From positions 6,182,700 to 6,246,699 of the forward strand of contig WNKI01000002.1 of NCBI GenBank assembly GCA_015350385.1: DNA of 64,000 nt, read 5' to 3'. Positions within the stretch are counted from its first letter, which is position 1, and every line of letters starts with the position of its first letter. Shown piece by piece: positions 50,157 to 59,663 of the stretch. The position numbers and the translations under genes were made by a program. The stretch comes from Aculops lycopersici (lineage: Eukaryota; Arthropoda; Arachnida; Trombidiformes; Eriophyidae). Under the pieces are notes generated by a model. The model had not been told where the DNA came from, ran no database searches, and saw only the letters and a program-made list of their open reading frames with translations.

Positions 50157-51354
50157 GCAAAGTTGCTCTGGCACTCGCGCCGCCCCCTCGCTTCTCATTC
50201 ATGCTGCATTCTAAATATTAAATTATGCCCAGATGTCGCGTTTATTTTGGTCTAGTTGGATTGTCGTTGTTTTCCTGTTGTTTCAACTTGATGTCGCGTT
50301 TGCCACCACCGAAGAGAGGAGTGCATTTGTCTGGCTGAAAGAGAAAGTCACCGAGATTTGTGGGAGCTGAGTGGCCAGTTTGACTCAGGTGGTCTTGGCG
50401 CATATAGATCCCCCAGCGATTTCTTTCTCTTTTCGGGTCGCTTTCTCTTGGGCTCAAAATGCAGTCATAGAACGAAACCTTTCGGTGGCCAGGTGGACTT
50501 TTAACGGCCGCTGGGCCGCACAAGAGTGAGATTTGTGGGAATGGAAGTAACTGCACCGCGACTCTATTGTGCATTACAGTGTGCATGTCCACCGCTCCTC
50601 TACACTCTCTTGTCCACCTAGCAGGTATTTCATTCAATTTGTCGTTCGCTTCTCGTTTTAGTGGCCGCCACTGCCACTGCCACTGCCACCGCTACAGTTT
50701 TAGGAGAGGGAGTGAGAAGTGGGAAGGATAAAGTAGGCGGCAGATAAGGCAAGAGAAAACGAAACGAAGCGGAAGCTGGCGGCGAGTTGTGTAGCGCTCG
50801 AGTTGTGGGCGCGTGCCGCCGACAATACTACTAGCCCCGCTCTCCTCTCCTCTCCTCCTGAGTGGCGTAAGTTAAGTGGGCCACGTGCAGCGTGAAAACT
50901 GGCTACTGGTTACATAACCGCTGGCTTAGTTTCCGCTTCCGCTTCCTCTTCTAATTCTCTCCACTCGCTTGCTGCTCTGCCTCCCGCTTTATGTTATGAT
51001 GTCTCTCTCTCTCTCTCTCGTTGCGAAACTAAACGGTTCAGGTTTGGTTCGGCTCAAAGGTGGCGACTGGTGATACTTGTGGAGCAGCAGAGTGGAGGCA
51101 GCGGCGGAGGCGCGCACAATGCGTTATTAGCGCAGTCACTATAGCAGGCCGACAACTAGACAGCAAGCGGCTTTCCTCTTCTGCTCGTCTCTCCGATCCA
51201 AAGCTTAGGGTTTGCAAATTCGGCTCGCTTTTCCCATTCGACCTCTCGAACTTCAACACACAACACGACGGACAAAGACTACATTGTCCGTGGGTCTGTG
51301 TGAAAGTGTTATGCTCCAAAGTTAAGCGAGCGTTCTGAACTTTCGATTTCGGTA

Positions 51355-51380
51355 GCGGCGGCGGTGGCGGCCGCCGCCGC
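51355..51380. repeat. GC-only inverted repeat (10-base arms)
   Basis: GCGGCGGCGG (51355-51364) and CCGCCGCCGC (51371-51380) are exact complements around TGGCGG. It could form a very stable hairpin, or may simply be a CGG repeat that changes strand. Confidence 0.6.
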
Positions 51381-51705
51381 ATAACAAGAAGCGAACAATG
51401 GCGCCGCCAGACGTTACCTTTGGACCAGTCGTATAGGCGAGCGTTGCGCCTCGTCTATCAGCGCCACAACCACCGACTGGCACGCGGCGGCCAGTTGGCC
51501 ACCAGCCAGCTAGCGTGTCTGATGCGCGCCACGAAGCCCACCTTTTGAGCGAAGTTGGCAAAACTAGCGACAAGGACAACAACTCACTCAATACGTCGGC
51601 CAACGAGAGGCGCGCAAAGTTGGAGGCCTGAAGCTGAAGTGGCTCATTAGTGAGCGAGTGGGAAGTTTAATGTTGTTGCTGCTGCCGCCGCAGTTGCAGT
51701 TGCGA

Positions 51706-51744
51706 AGGACTAACTGGTCGCGTCCGTCGCGACGAGTTAGTCCT
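51706..51744. repeat. inverted repeat, 17-base arms with one mismatch and 5-base loop
   Basis: AGGACTAACTGGTCGCG (51706-51722) faces CGCGACGAGTTAGTCCT (51728-51744) around TCCGT; 16 of 17 positions pair. Nothing in the surroundings identifies it. It resembles in size and loop the hairpins at 32085, 33121 and 10904, but shares no sequence with them beyond a GTTAGTC-like stretch also present at 33121. Confidence 0.7.
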
Positions 51745-52918
51745 CGAGAGAGTGGTAGTTGCGCAGCTAGAGTAAGAGCAAAAGGGAAACTATACGTAGG
51801 AATCAAATTGAATTGAATTGCATTCGCTGCTCAAGTCAGCGAATGGAATCGATCGACTAGCTTGCCAAAGTTGCTGGCACCTCGACGCTCGCTCGCCAGC
51901 TCATTCGTTAAATTTCGTTGGTCGAGGGGAATCGAGGAATTGATCTCGTGGGTTTATCTCGCCAGCTAGCATCAGGTAAGCGGCTCTAGTGCTGGCCAGC
52001 AAGAGGCCAGCTTAACTTGCTTTGCTCTGAGTTACGCACTGCGGACTGCGGGCCCGGAACCTCGAAGCGCCAGGGGAAAGCGAGGCGCAAACATCAACGA
52101 CCACGACGACAAGCGAGGCAAGTGCGAGGAATATGACTCTGGAGCCAGAGTTTATAGTTGTCTATTGGCACAGACTGGAGATGGAATGATCATCCTAGTC
52201 ATCATTCACGCTCAGCGGCGGCGGTGGTGGCCAAGCTAAAGGAGATTGGCGGCATCCTCGTCGCAGCGGCGATCGCAATCGTAATCGCGACCCTGATCCC
52301 TGTTTCCGGTCGTGCGCCAGCGATCCTCTCGGCCTCGCGAGGCTCGTGGAGCTCGAGATGACATCGAGAGTTTTGTAGTAAACTCGCGACGGATTGCAGC
52401 TGACTTGGCCGGCCGAGTTTTCGCTAATCTTGTCCACAAATCAAATATTCAAGAACCATGGCCAGTCATTGCAACTCAGTGACTCGATCGTCTGACTGGC
52501 TGGCCGGCCGACTGGGGAGTTTGCAGGCACTGGGCATAATTGCTGGTTGCAAATGAAGATGCTAATCTGGAAAAGTCTACGCCATTTACATAATCCTCGT
52601 AGTTTGAGAGCGAGATATACATATATATATATAACAGGCGTTAACTTTGCTCGCCCGCGAAGTTGCAATAAACTCCATGCGGCTGGTGGCGCCGGCAACT
52701 CTCCTCGGGCAACCATGTGAAACAACCAGAAGCTGAGGCCAGTCGCGTGCCATCGGTTTAGTTGACCATCATCATGGTCATCAATGGAAACAGAAGCCGG
52801 CTGGCTATAGATTTGTATCGCGCACTACAAAGTGGACAAGAGGGATACCTACAAAAGATTTGGCTTGTATCTTCAATTTAAATGCGTGCTCTATGAGAAC
52901 AAAGCTAGATGACGTGAC

Positions 52919-52924
52919 TTTATT
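52919..52924 (-). terminator. candidate polyadenylation signal of 6-phosphogluconolactonase
   Basis: AATAAA on the minus strand about 97 bases past the stop codon at 53021. It overlaps the edge of an ATTCT microsatellite, so it could be coincidental. Confidence 0.4.
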
Positions 52925-53020
52925 CTATTCTATTCTATTTTATCACACAACGACAACGATAGCGTTTCTGGCTTCGATGGTATCAGTGACAAAGTGGCTC
53001 TGAGCAACACAGCTTCGCGA

Positions 53021-53965
53021 TCACGTCGACACTTGCTGCGACGTCAACTTTGAGCCGGCCGCCTTGTCCATCAACCAAATTAGTTTTCCGCTGTGCGGCT
53101 GCACCATTGCCGCCGGATACGACTTCTTATCCTCCAAAATCTCCTTGATTACTTGAGCCTTCGACTCGCCGGTGGCCACGAAGCAGCAGGCGCGCGAGTT
53201 ATTAATCACAGGTAATGTCAGGGTTATGCGCTCGGCCGGTGGCTTGGGCGAGTCGGCCAGGTAGGCGACCCACTTGGATTGTTCCTGTTTTGTTTTGCGT
53301 ATGTTGTTATTAGTGAATGGTGATAGGCACAGAATTGTGTAATTACATTAGGCGAATAAATAATAAGCATCACGTTGGCGGTTAGTAATCTAAGGAACAT
53401 CATGAGTGAAAGAGTCAAGTGAAGAGAAATGGCAATCAGTTAATCAGAAACAAGTGAGACTTACGGCTCCTTTGGGGTGAGGACTTACCTCCAAGAGTCG
53501 GTGGCCGGGAAACAGGGAACAAGTGTGCCCATCTGGCCCAAGACCCAAGAAGAGGATGTGAAATCTGGGCCAGTCACACCTCTTGTCAAATCTCTGCTTC
53601 ATCTTTGACAGGTAATCGTCAGCCACCTTACTACTCTTGAGCGAGGGATCTATTGTAATAAATTGATTTAAACTAATTGGAAGATTGTGATCCCTTTGAT
53701 CGGTTAGAAGTCTCTTGAAGGTACCGAAGGTTGAGTCCTCACTGGACGATGAAACGCAACGTTCATCGCAGAAGAAGAATAACCACTTGTTCCAATCAAT
53801 ATTTTCTAATTTCTTCAATGTTTCAATGAACAATTTTGGAAAACTTCCGCCTGAAACGCCCACATAAAAGGTATCCTCCTTACAATTGTCATATGCCTCC
53901 TGAATAACCTTCCTCAATTCCTCCTCCACTTGATCCGATACTTTGATGACAGTTTTCGAGCCCAT
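53021..53965 (-). CDS. PGLS: 6-phosphogluconolactonase; join(53965..53489,53284..53021)
   Basis: This cytosolic enzyme hydrolyses 6-phosphogluconolactone to 6-phosphogluconate, the second step of the oxidative pentose phosphate pathway. The first exon carries the conserved substrate-binding motifs FYVGVSGGSFPKLF, FFFCDERCVSSSSEDSTFGT and FLGLGPDGHTCSLFPGH. It ends LLE at a GTAAGT donor. The 204-base intron (53285-53488) ends in ACAG. The second exon continues EQSKWVAYLADSPKPPAERI, then LTLPVINNSRACCFVATGES and the C-terminal VQPHSGKLIWLMD. Spliced length is 246 residues, normal for the stand-alone animal enzyme. I start at the ATG at 53965 (MGSKTVIKV); another in-frame ATG at 54001 would add 12 residues. 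The gene is divergent from MLX, with about 640 bases between the two start codons. Confidence 0.93.
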
Positions 53966-54608
53966 GATTTTGGTGCGGCCAATTAGAGTATTAGTGATCA
54001 ATAATATAATAGGATAAAATTAAATAAAACGAAGCATGTAAAAGTTTCGGTGGTTAGCTAACAAATAATAAAATGTTTGATGTAGGAGGAAGATTTATGA
54101 ACTAAAAAAATTACTTTCTCCGTCTCTTCTCTGTCTATGACGCAACCAAAAACCTGTGGCAACTTCGAACGTCAGTCCCTCTCCTCGTGAGGCAGACGCA
54201 GCGCAAGGTGGTCGTTCACAGATTAGCTGTAGCGATGTTGATGGTGGTAAAGATCAGATTTCGCGCCGCGCGTTGTTAGAAAGCCAACGCACAAGCCAAC
54301 AACAAGTGCACCATGCACGCAGCCTGCAGTCTGTGTTATCTGTGAGTGACTCCTTGTGTGACTGAGCGAGAGGCAGAGAGAGAGAGAGAGAGAGAGAGCC
54401 TTTTTTGTGTTTTTTCCCCATAGACTCTCGCTGTTGGCGAGGCGACGGCAACTTGTCGATTCCGTGATCATGGTCAAGGCAGCAAAATAAAAACAACCAA
54501 ACCAATGGTGAAAGTTGGTTAGCTCTGTTGCTGTTACAGTTATAATAATAAATAATTGAATTGCTCAAAACTTTCACATTTTTATGTATAAATATATAAT
54601 ATCACATC
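53966..54608. other. shared upstream region of PGLS (-) and MLX (+)
   Basis: The two genes are transcribed away from each other, so this interval probably holds both promoters. It has AT-rich shoulders next to each gene and a GA tract at 54376-54398 in the middle. No TATA box is placed convincingly for either gene; TATAAATATATAA at 54587-54599 is very close to the MLX start codon and more likely untranslated sequence. Confidence 0.5.
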
Positions 54609-55157
54609 ATGTCCACAACTCCCACATTTGGATACAAGGAACGTAGAAGGGAGGCCCACACTCAAGCGGAGCAAAAGAGACGAGATGCCATCAAGAAGGG
54701 TTACGAAGATTTGCAATTTATGGTGCCCACCTGCCAGCAACAGGATTCCATCTCCAGCTACAAGCTTAGTAAGGCAACCATTTTGCAAAGAAGCATCGAA
54801 TACATTGTAACCCTGCAAAAGGGTAAGAGTCGACAGGAGAATGAGGTGAAAATGCTACGTAAGGAGTTGCAAGCTTTAGAAATCATGAAGAATAACTACG
54901 AGCAAATGCTTAGGCAACATCAAATCAATCAAGTGCACCAAGGGCAACCTGTGGACCAAGTTAGCGAACAGATCAAATTCGACATCTTTCAAGCAATTTG
55001 TGATAACCTCTTCGTCACCTTTGATCGCTATGTTTCCTTCAAAGATTTCAAGTCTCTTTCGGCAAGCATCTTTGGCTGGCTAGAGGAACAGGGCAAACCC
55101 CAAACGCTCAAGGAAATGTGTTTAAACATAATGAAAGATTTCTTTGTTCATCAATAA
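54609..55157 (+). CDS. Mlx: Max-like protein X (MLX / bigmax), bHLH-leucine zipper transcription factor
   Basis: A 182-residue single-exon gene. MLX dimerises with Mondo/ChREBP-type partners and binds carbohydrate-response E-boxes (CACGTG-like), switching glycolytic and lipogenic genes in response to sugar phosphates. The basic region HTQAEQKRRD places His17, Glu21 and Arg25 with the spacing that contacts CACGTG half-sites. Helix 1, loop and helix 2 follow (GYEDLQFMVPTCQQQ, then KLSKATILQRSIEYIVTLQK), and a heptad zipper covers about 73-105. The C-terminal part, QVSEQIKFDIFQAICDNLF and GWLEEQGKPQTLKEM, matches the dimerisation and cytoplasmic-localisation domain specific to MLX among Max-network factors. 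The N-terminus is short, with only eight residues before the basic stretch. It converges with the succinyl-CoA ligase gene, 121 bases apart. Assignment is strong. Confidence 0.95.
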   Translation: MSTTPTFGYKERRREAHTQAEQKRRDAIKKGYEDLQFMVPTCQQQDSISSYKLSKATILQRSIEYIVTLQKGKSRQENEVKMLRKELQALEIMKNNYEQMLRQHQINQVHQGQPVDQVSEQIKFDIFQAICDNLFVTFDRYVSFKDFKSLSASIFGWLEEQGKPQTLKEMCLNIMKDFFVHQ

Positions 55158-55278
55158 GACAATCCTCCATCCAACAATGATCAATAATAATTAGAAAACA
55201 TTAATAATAATTATATAAAAAAGATTTTGTTTCTGCTATGAGTGGTTGGTGTGATATACATCAATAGTAGTGTAACAA
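55158..55278. other. short convergent intergenic region (MLX/SUCLG1 3' ends)
   Basis: Only 121 bases separate the two stop codons, and the interval is very AT-rich (AATAATAATTAG and ATTATATAAAAAAG). The two 3' untranslated regions must overlap or be extremely short, so antisense pairing of the transcripts is possible. Confidence 0.5.
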
Positions 55279-56229
55279 TCATGCAATGCCTCTTCGTTTC
55301 ATCTCCTCCAGCAGAGTGCTACCCATTTTGGCGGGCGATTTCGTCACCATGACTCCCGCCTGTTCCAGGGCATCGATCTTGGCTTGAGCTCCTCCCTTGC
55401 CACCGGCGATGATTGCACCAGCATGACCCATCCTTCTGCCTGGCGGCGCTGTGATACCGGCAATAAACGACACAACGGGCTTTGCATTGGGGCCAGAGTT
55501 ATTCTCCTTAAGATACAGAGCAGCTTGCTCCTCTGCCATACCTCCAATCTCACCAATAAGTATGATACCTTTCGTTTCTGGGTCCTTCAAGAACACTGAT
55601 AGGCAGTCGATGAAGTCGGTACCATTGAATGGATCTCCACCAATTCCGACACACAACGACTGACCGAGACCGACTTGTGTAGTTTGCTGAACTGCTTCGT
55701 AGGTCAAAGTTCCAGATCTTGAGACGATTCCGATGGTTCCAGGTGAATGAATGTGGCCTGGCATAATGCCAATCTTACACTGACCGGGTTTAATGACTCC
55801 AGGGCAATTTGGTCCAATTAGACGAGTCTTGTCCTGTTTGACTAGCTTATTTTTAACACGAACCATATCCAGTTGCGGTATTCCCTCTGTGATGCAAACA
55901 ACCAAACCTATCTCAGCACTAATCGCCTCGTCGATTGCAGCGGCCGCAAATGGAGCCGGAACGTAGATCACGGATGCATTTGCGCCCTCCTTTTCCATCG
56001 CCTCGCGAACTGAATTAAAAACCGGGAGATCTAGATGCTTCGTTCCACCCTTTCCAGGTGAGACGCCACCAACCAAGTTGGTTCCATACTCAATTGCTTG
56101 TTTACTATGGAAAGTACCTTGTTTACCAGTGAAACCTTGACAAATCAATCGGGTGTCCTTGCCAACCATAAGTGCTCCTCGTGTTGCCGCATAGGCGCCT
56201 TTTATCGCCTCTCTTGCAAGACTGGCCAT
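55279..56229 (-). CDS. SUCLG1: succinyl-CoA ligase alpha subunit, mitochondrial
   Basis: The alpha subunit of the citric-acid-cycle enzyme that converts succinyl-CoA to succinate with formation of GTP or ATP in the mitochondrial matrix; the beta subunit sets nucleotide specificity. The single-exon product is 316 residues. A short basic N-terminus without acid clusters (MASLAREAIKGAYAATRGAL) serves as a presequence candidate. The CoA-binding domain follows: LICQGFTGKQGTFHSKQAIE at about 28-47, then SVIYVPAPFAAAAIDEAI and VVCITEGIPQ. The ligase domain includes RLIGPNCPGVI, GIVSRSGTLTYEAVQQTTQV, and IGGDPFNGTDFID. The phosphorylated histidine lies in RRMGHAGAIIAGGKGGA at about residue 269. Motifs are intact from end to end. 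It converges with MLX, and its upstream side faces the Tc1 insertion and ACAA2. Confidence 0.96.
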   Translation of the reverse strand: MASLAREAIKGAYAATRGALMVGKDTRLICQGFTGKQGTFHSKQAIEYGTNLVGGVSPGKGGTKHLDLPVFNSVREAMEKEGANASVIYVPAPFAAAAIDEAISAEIGLVVCITEGIPQLDMVRVKNKLVKQDKTRLIGPNCPGVIKPGQCKIGIMPGHIHSPGTIGIVSRSGTLTYEAVQQTTQVGLGQSLCVGIGGDPFNGTDFIDCLSVFLKDPETKGIILIGEIGGMAEEQAALYLKENNSGPNAKPVVSFIAGITAPPGRRMGHAGAIIAGGKGGAQAKIDALEQAGVMVTKSPAKMGSTLLEEMKRRGIA

Positions 56230-56658
56230 GATATCCTATCCTGAATAATAATTTTGGTTAATTTATTTATAATAATAGTGATCAATTGCAAGAGTGTAAA
56301 TATTTAATGAGTTAATATATGTTTATATGTGGAAATAACAAAAGGGTTGCCGGGATCAGCTGAGTATAATATGGATTATTCGGATTGGTGTTGTAATAGC
56401 AAAAGGCTAGTAGCGTGTAGTTAATCTTCTCACTCTCTTCGAGGCAAAATGTGAGTTTTTGAAATACAGTTGCTTACAATTCCGGCCCAATAAACTAGAT
56501 CTCTGACTTTGTATCGTAATATTTTGCGAATGCGTCGCTGAACTTCATTTATTTTTCTCTCGCTGGCACCGCGAATCTGTTTGGCGCCGTCTGCGGTCGC
56601 TTTTCTCGCTTGCACCTGCGCTTCTTAGGCTCGCGCGCCTCTTAACCCTCGTCTCATA
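56230..56658. other. upstream region of SUCLG1, left flank of the transposon
   Basis: AT-rich next to the gene, then mixed. A minus-strand open frame at 56430-56615 is basic and without recognisable domain; I take it as untranslated or spacer sequence. The 5' untranslated exon of SUCLG1 may start here. Confidence 0.45.
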
Positions 56659-57938
56659 TCCGGGCCAGTTTTGTCGCCACTAATTAATAAGATTAAAAAT
56701 GATAATGTCTAGACGACAGGTGATTTTTACATTGAACTTTCGCTCTTTTCTGACCCTTCGGGGTCATGGTTTTCGTTTCCAACCCTCGATTTCACTTCAT
56801 TTCCACTTGTTCTTCCGCAAAATTCTATTCATCACTCGCGTCAAGACCGCTATTTAACAATGAAAAAAACTACCAAGCAACTCGCCAACGACGTCGTTAA
56901 GCTCACGCAAGAGGGCCTCACGTCGAGGGCTTTAGCTGCCCGACTAGGCATCGGCAAGTCGACCGTCAATCGCATCCTTAAGGAGCGAGATGTCAACGTC
57001 GAAAGATCCGTCGGCGGCCGACCAGCTAAGCTCAGCGAGCTAACCAAGCGCAATATTGCCCACTCACTCAATGCAAATCAAGCAGATAGCGCCGCCGAAG
57101 CAACCAAGAAGTTTATTACCAACTGGAATCAAGCTAATGAGAATAAAGTCCAGTTCAGCGCGCAAACAGTCCGCCGTGGACTCAGAAGTATTGGCTGGGG
57201 CGCCAAAAAAGTTATCAAGAAGCCGCTTGTCAGCATCAAGAATCGCCGAGCTAGACTCCGCTGGTGCCATGCACATGCCCAGTGGACTGTCGAAGACTGG
57301 AAGCGAGTAATCTGGTCAGATGAAAGCAAATTCAATCGAGTCTCGAGCGACGGCAAGCGCTATGTCTGGGTCCCGCTAGACAACGAAGACCAAAGCAAGC
57401 GCTTTGCTGAGACAATGAAGTTTGGCGGCGGAAGTGTAATGGTGCACGGGATGTTCAGCTGGCTTGGTGCCGGCAAACTTACACAGATCCACGGACTCAT
57501 GGACAGATTCATGTACCGAGACATATTGCAAGCTGGTCTCATACCAACAATCCAAGCATGTGGAATATTACCTGGCATGCCGCAAGCGGAAGACATCATA
57601 TTTCAGCAAGACAACGACCCAAAGCACAAATCAAAATTATTAAAAACTTGGTTCGCAGATAAGAAGATCCACCTATTAGATTGGCCCTCTCAATCGCCAG
57701 ACCTCAACCCAATCGAGAACTTGTGGGCCATCATCAAGCGGCGCCTCGCCAAACGACCAAGACCAAGGAGTGTTCAAGAATTATGGACAAATATCCAGGA
57801 AGAATGGGCGAACATATCAGTAGAAACATGCCAAAACCTTATTGAGAGCATGCCAAGACGAATAGCGGAGTGTATTAAGCAAAAAGGAAGACCAACAGGA
57901 ACTTGAAGAGGAAGCAAAAAAACTGGCCCAATGGCCCA
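56659..57938 (+). mobile_element. Tc1/mariner (DD34E) transposon, apparently complete
   Basis: A roughly 1.28-kb element carries one intact transposase frame. The sequence GGGCCAGTTTT at 56662-56672 recurs as its exact complement AAAACTGGCCC at 57919-57929, one copy outside each end of the frame, as expected of terminal inverted repeats. The nearest TA dinucleotides outside these (56657-56658 and 57939-57940) are taken as the target-site duplication, because this superfamily inserts at TA. The right end has an extra GGCCCA copy, so the exact right boundary is uncertain by some ten bases. It sits between the divergent SUCLG1 and ACAA2 genes. Confidence 0.8.
56860..57906 (+). CDS. Tc1-type transposase (DD34E), full-length
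   Basis: The 348-residue product would cut and paste the element that carries it. The N-terminal paired-like DNA-binding region has a helix-turn-helix (LTSRALAARLGIGKSTVNRI, about residues 20-39), a GRPAKL AT-hook-like linker at about 53-58, and a second helix-turn-helix region. The catalytic domain shows the first Asp in VIWSDESKFN, the second in FQQDNDPKHKS and the Glu in SPDLNPIENLWAIIK. There are exactly 34 residues between the second Asp and the Glu, which is the Tc1 signature. No frameshift or internal stop interrupts it, and length is normal for the family (about 340). It could therefore still be active or only recently silenced. Confidence 0.95.
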   Translation: MKKTTKQLANDVVKLTQEGLTSRALAARLGIGKSTVNRILKERDVNVERSVGGRPAKLSELTKRNIAHSLNANQADSAAEATKKFITNWNQANENKVQFSAQTVRRGLRSIGWGAKKVIKKPLVSIKNRRARLRWCHAHAQWTVEDWKRVIWSDESKFNRVSSDGKRYVWVPLDNEDQSKRFAETMKFGGGSVMVHGMFSWLGAGKLTQIHGLMDRFMYRDILQAGLIPTIQACGILPGMPQAEDIIFQQDNDPKHKSKLLKTWFADKKIHLLDWPSQSPDLNPIENLWAIIKRRLAKRPRPRSVQELWTNIQEEWANISVETCQNLIESMPRRIAECIKQKGRPTGT

Positions 57939-58463
57939 TATCAATAAAATTCAAGCTAAAATCAATTAGGCCCCAGCGAGAGAAAAAGTCGAGTTCGAAT
58001 TGAGCGGTCGAGAGATGTGAGCGTGCGAGTTCAAAATATCAGATTCATTCGTGTTTTCATTCTCGAGTTATTACGAACTTTATTTGACGCAACCTCTATT
58101 TGGGCCAGTATTGTGAGCCACTGTACCTCCTTTCCTCGGTGCTTGGCTCGTTCCTTCGTTCATAGGAAACTTAATACAAGTGAACAGACAACAACAAATG
58201 CAGTCGCGTGGGGCGTAGATTTTTGCTTCCCCCTCAGAAGTCAGTGTTATCGAACTAACAAACTAGCCAACTCGGCCACCACCACCACCACCGTCGCCGC
58301 GGCCATAACTATTTGCACTAGTACCGTTGGACGATACTAAGTCATTTTATAATAGTCTTTAAGTTGATGTCCTTATATTAGGAGGTCAACAATTTATTAA
58401 ATTAGTTGCAGAAATAAAAGTTTACCAGCGGAAACAACAGGACAATAACAAAAACTTGAAATT
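57939..58463. other. upstream region of ACAA2
   Basis: No gene seen. A run of ACC repeats lies at 58276-58292, and AT-rich sequence precedes the thiolase start codon. The ACAA2 promoter is expected here; the transposon insertion ends about 520 bases from the start codon. Confidence 0.45.
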
Positions 58464-59663
58464 ATGGCCTGTCTCACAAGAGGCGTATTCATTGTTGGAG
58501 CAAAGAGGACTCCATTCGGAACATTCGGTGGTAAACTCAAGGACCTTGATTCTATAGAATTGGGTCGTATTGCTTCGGTGGCAGCCCTACAGCAAGCAAA
58601 TGTTTCACCCGATAAGGTGGACTCGGTGATTGTAGGTAATGTTAGTCAAATTAGTTCAAGAGCTGGCTCATACATCTCACGTCACGTTGGTCTAAAGACG
58701 GGAGTCAACAATGAAACCCCTTGCTTAACCATCAATAGATTGTGCGGTAGTGGATTCCAGGCTGTCGTGACTGGAAGTCAAGAGATTTGCTTGGATGATG
58801 CCGAGATTACACTGTGTGTTGGAGCTGAAAACATGTCTCTAAGTCCATTTATCCAGAGGAACTGTCGTTTTGGTGTTAAATTTACCCAAACACCCGAGCT
58901 AGAGTGTAGCTTGTGGACCACACTGACTGACCAACACATCAAGACTCCAATGGGTGTTACGGCCGAGAATTTAGCTAAGAAGTACAAGCTAACTAGACAA
59001 GAGGTGGACGAGTTTGCCCTATTGTCGCAAACTAGATGGAAGGAGGCCAATGCAAAGGGTCACTTCAAGGATGAGATGGCGCCCATCACTTTGCTGGTGA
59101 GAAAGAAGGAGCAAGTCATGGATACGGACGAGCATCCACAGGAGACTTCAATGGAGTCCCTGAGCAAACTTCGACCCTCATTCGACAAGGAGGGTGTTTC
59201 AACGGCCGGAAACTCCTCTGGTATCGGCGATGGAGCAGGTGCAATTGTGTTGGCTAGCGAGGAGAGTGTCCAGAAGCATGGACTTAAGCCACTTGCTCGA
59301 GTTGCTGGCTATGGAATTGTCGGTTGTGATCCACATATTATGGGCATTGGACCAGTGCAAGCCATAAAGCGAGTCTGTGATGCAAATGGATTGAGTCTAG
59401 AGAAGGATATCGGCTTGGTAGATATCAACGAGGCCTTTTCAGCTCAATTTTTATCCGTGGCAAAGGAGTTGAAGTTGGACATGAACAAGACCAATGTTAA
59501 TGGTGGTGCCATTGCCCTAGCCCATCCAGTTGGAGCCTCGGGAGCTAGAATTACCGCCAACCTGGTGTACGAGATGGAACGTCGCAAAGTCAAGTACGGT
59601 ATTGGTGCCGCTTGTATTGGTGGTGGTCAGGGGATTGCCTTGTTGTTGGAGCGGTTATCGTGA
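58464..59663 (+). CDS. ACAA2: 3-ketoacyl-CoA thiolase, ACAA2 type
   Basis: The enzyme performs the last step of fatty-acid beta-oxidation, cleaving 3-ketoacyl-CoA with CoA to acetyl-CoA and a shortened acyl-CoA; the ACAA2 type acts in the mitochondrial matrix and keeps its targeting signal uncleaved. The 399-residue single-exon product is collinear with animal ACAA2 (about 397). The nucleophile Cys94 lies in INRLCGSGFQAV. The catalytic His354 lies in NGGAIALAHPVGASGAR, and the second active-site Cys384 in GAACIGGGQGIALL. The N-terminus RGVFIVGAKRTPFGTFGG and the segment NEAFSAQFLSVAKEL are also typical. One small departure: the usual Gly before HP is Ala (ALAHP). Motifs are otherwise complete. 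Confidence 0.96.
   Translation: MACLTRGVFIVGAKRTPFGTFGGKLKDLDSIELGRIASVAALQQANVSPDKVDSVIVGNVSQISSRAGSYISRHVGLKTGVNNETPCLTINRLCGSGFQAVVTGSQEICLDDAEITLCVGAENMSLSPFIQRNCRFGVKFTQTPELECSLWTTLTDQHIKTPMGVTAENLAKKYKLTRQEVDEFALLSQTRWKEANAKGHFKDEMAPITLLVRKKEQVMDTDEHPQETSMESLSKLRPSFDKEGVSTAGNSSGIGDGAGAIVLASEESVQKHGLKPLARVAGYGIVGCDPHIMGIGPVQAIKRVCDANGLSLEKDIGLVDINEAFSAQFLSVAKELKLDMNKTNVNGGAIALAHPVGASGARITANLVYEMERRKVKYGIGAACIGGGQGIALLLERLS

Larger units (their letters stand above)
38307..53020. other. long spacer with microsatellites, no gene recognised
   Basis: I looked on the minus strand for LIM-domain exons of the homeobox gene (paired CxxC and WHxxC motifs) and found none, and no other conserved exon on either strand. 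The stretch holds GCA (39138-39179), CT (40190-40379 and 48203-48247), GA (50126-50152), TC (49744-49766 and 51001-51018) and ATTCT (52919-52936) repeats. It also holds inverted repeats at 47431-47452, 51355-51380 and 51706-51744. Texture changes from CpG-poor and AT-richer (41-47 kb) to GC-rich (50.7-52.5 kb). Confidence 0.55.

Noticed and set aside
38340..53000. LIM-domain exons of the homeobox gene on the minus strand
   Set aside because: Looked for paired CxxC and WHxxC motifs by eye and found none; absence is not proven and a translated profile search would be decisive.
56850..57599. Minus-strand frames opposite the Tc1 transposase
   Set aside because: Shadows of the transposase frame, which has all catalytic motifs.
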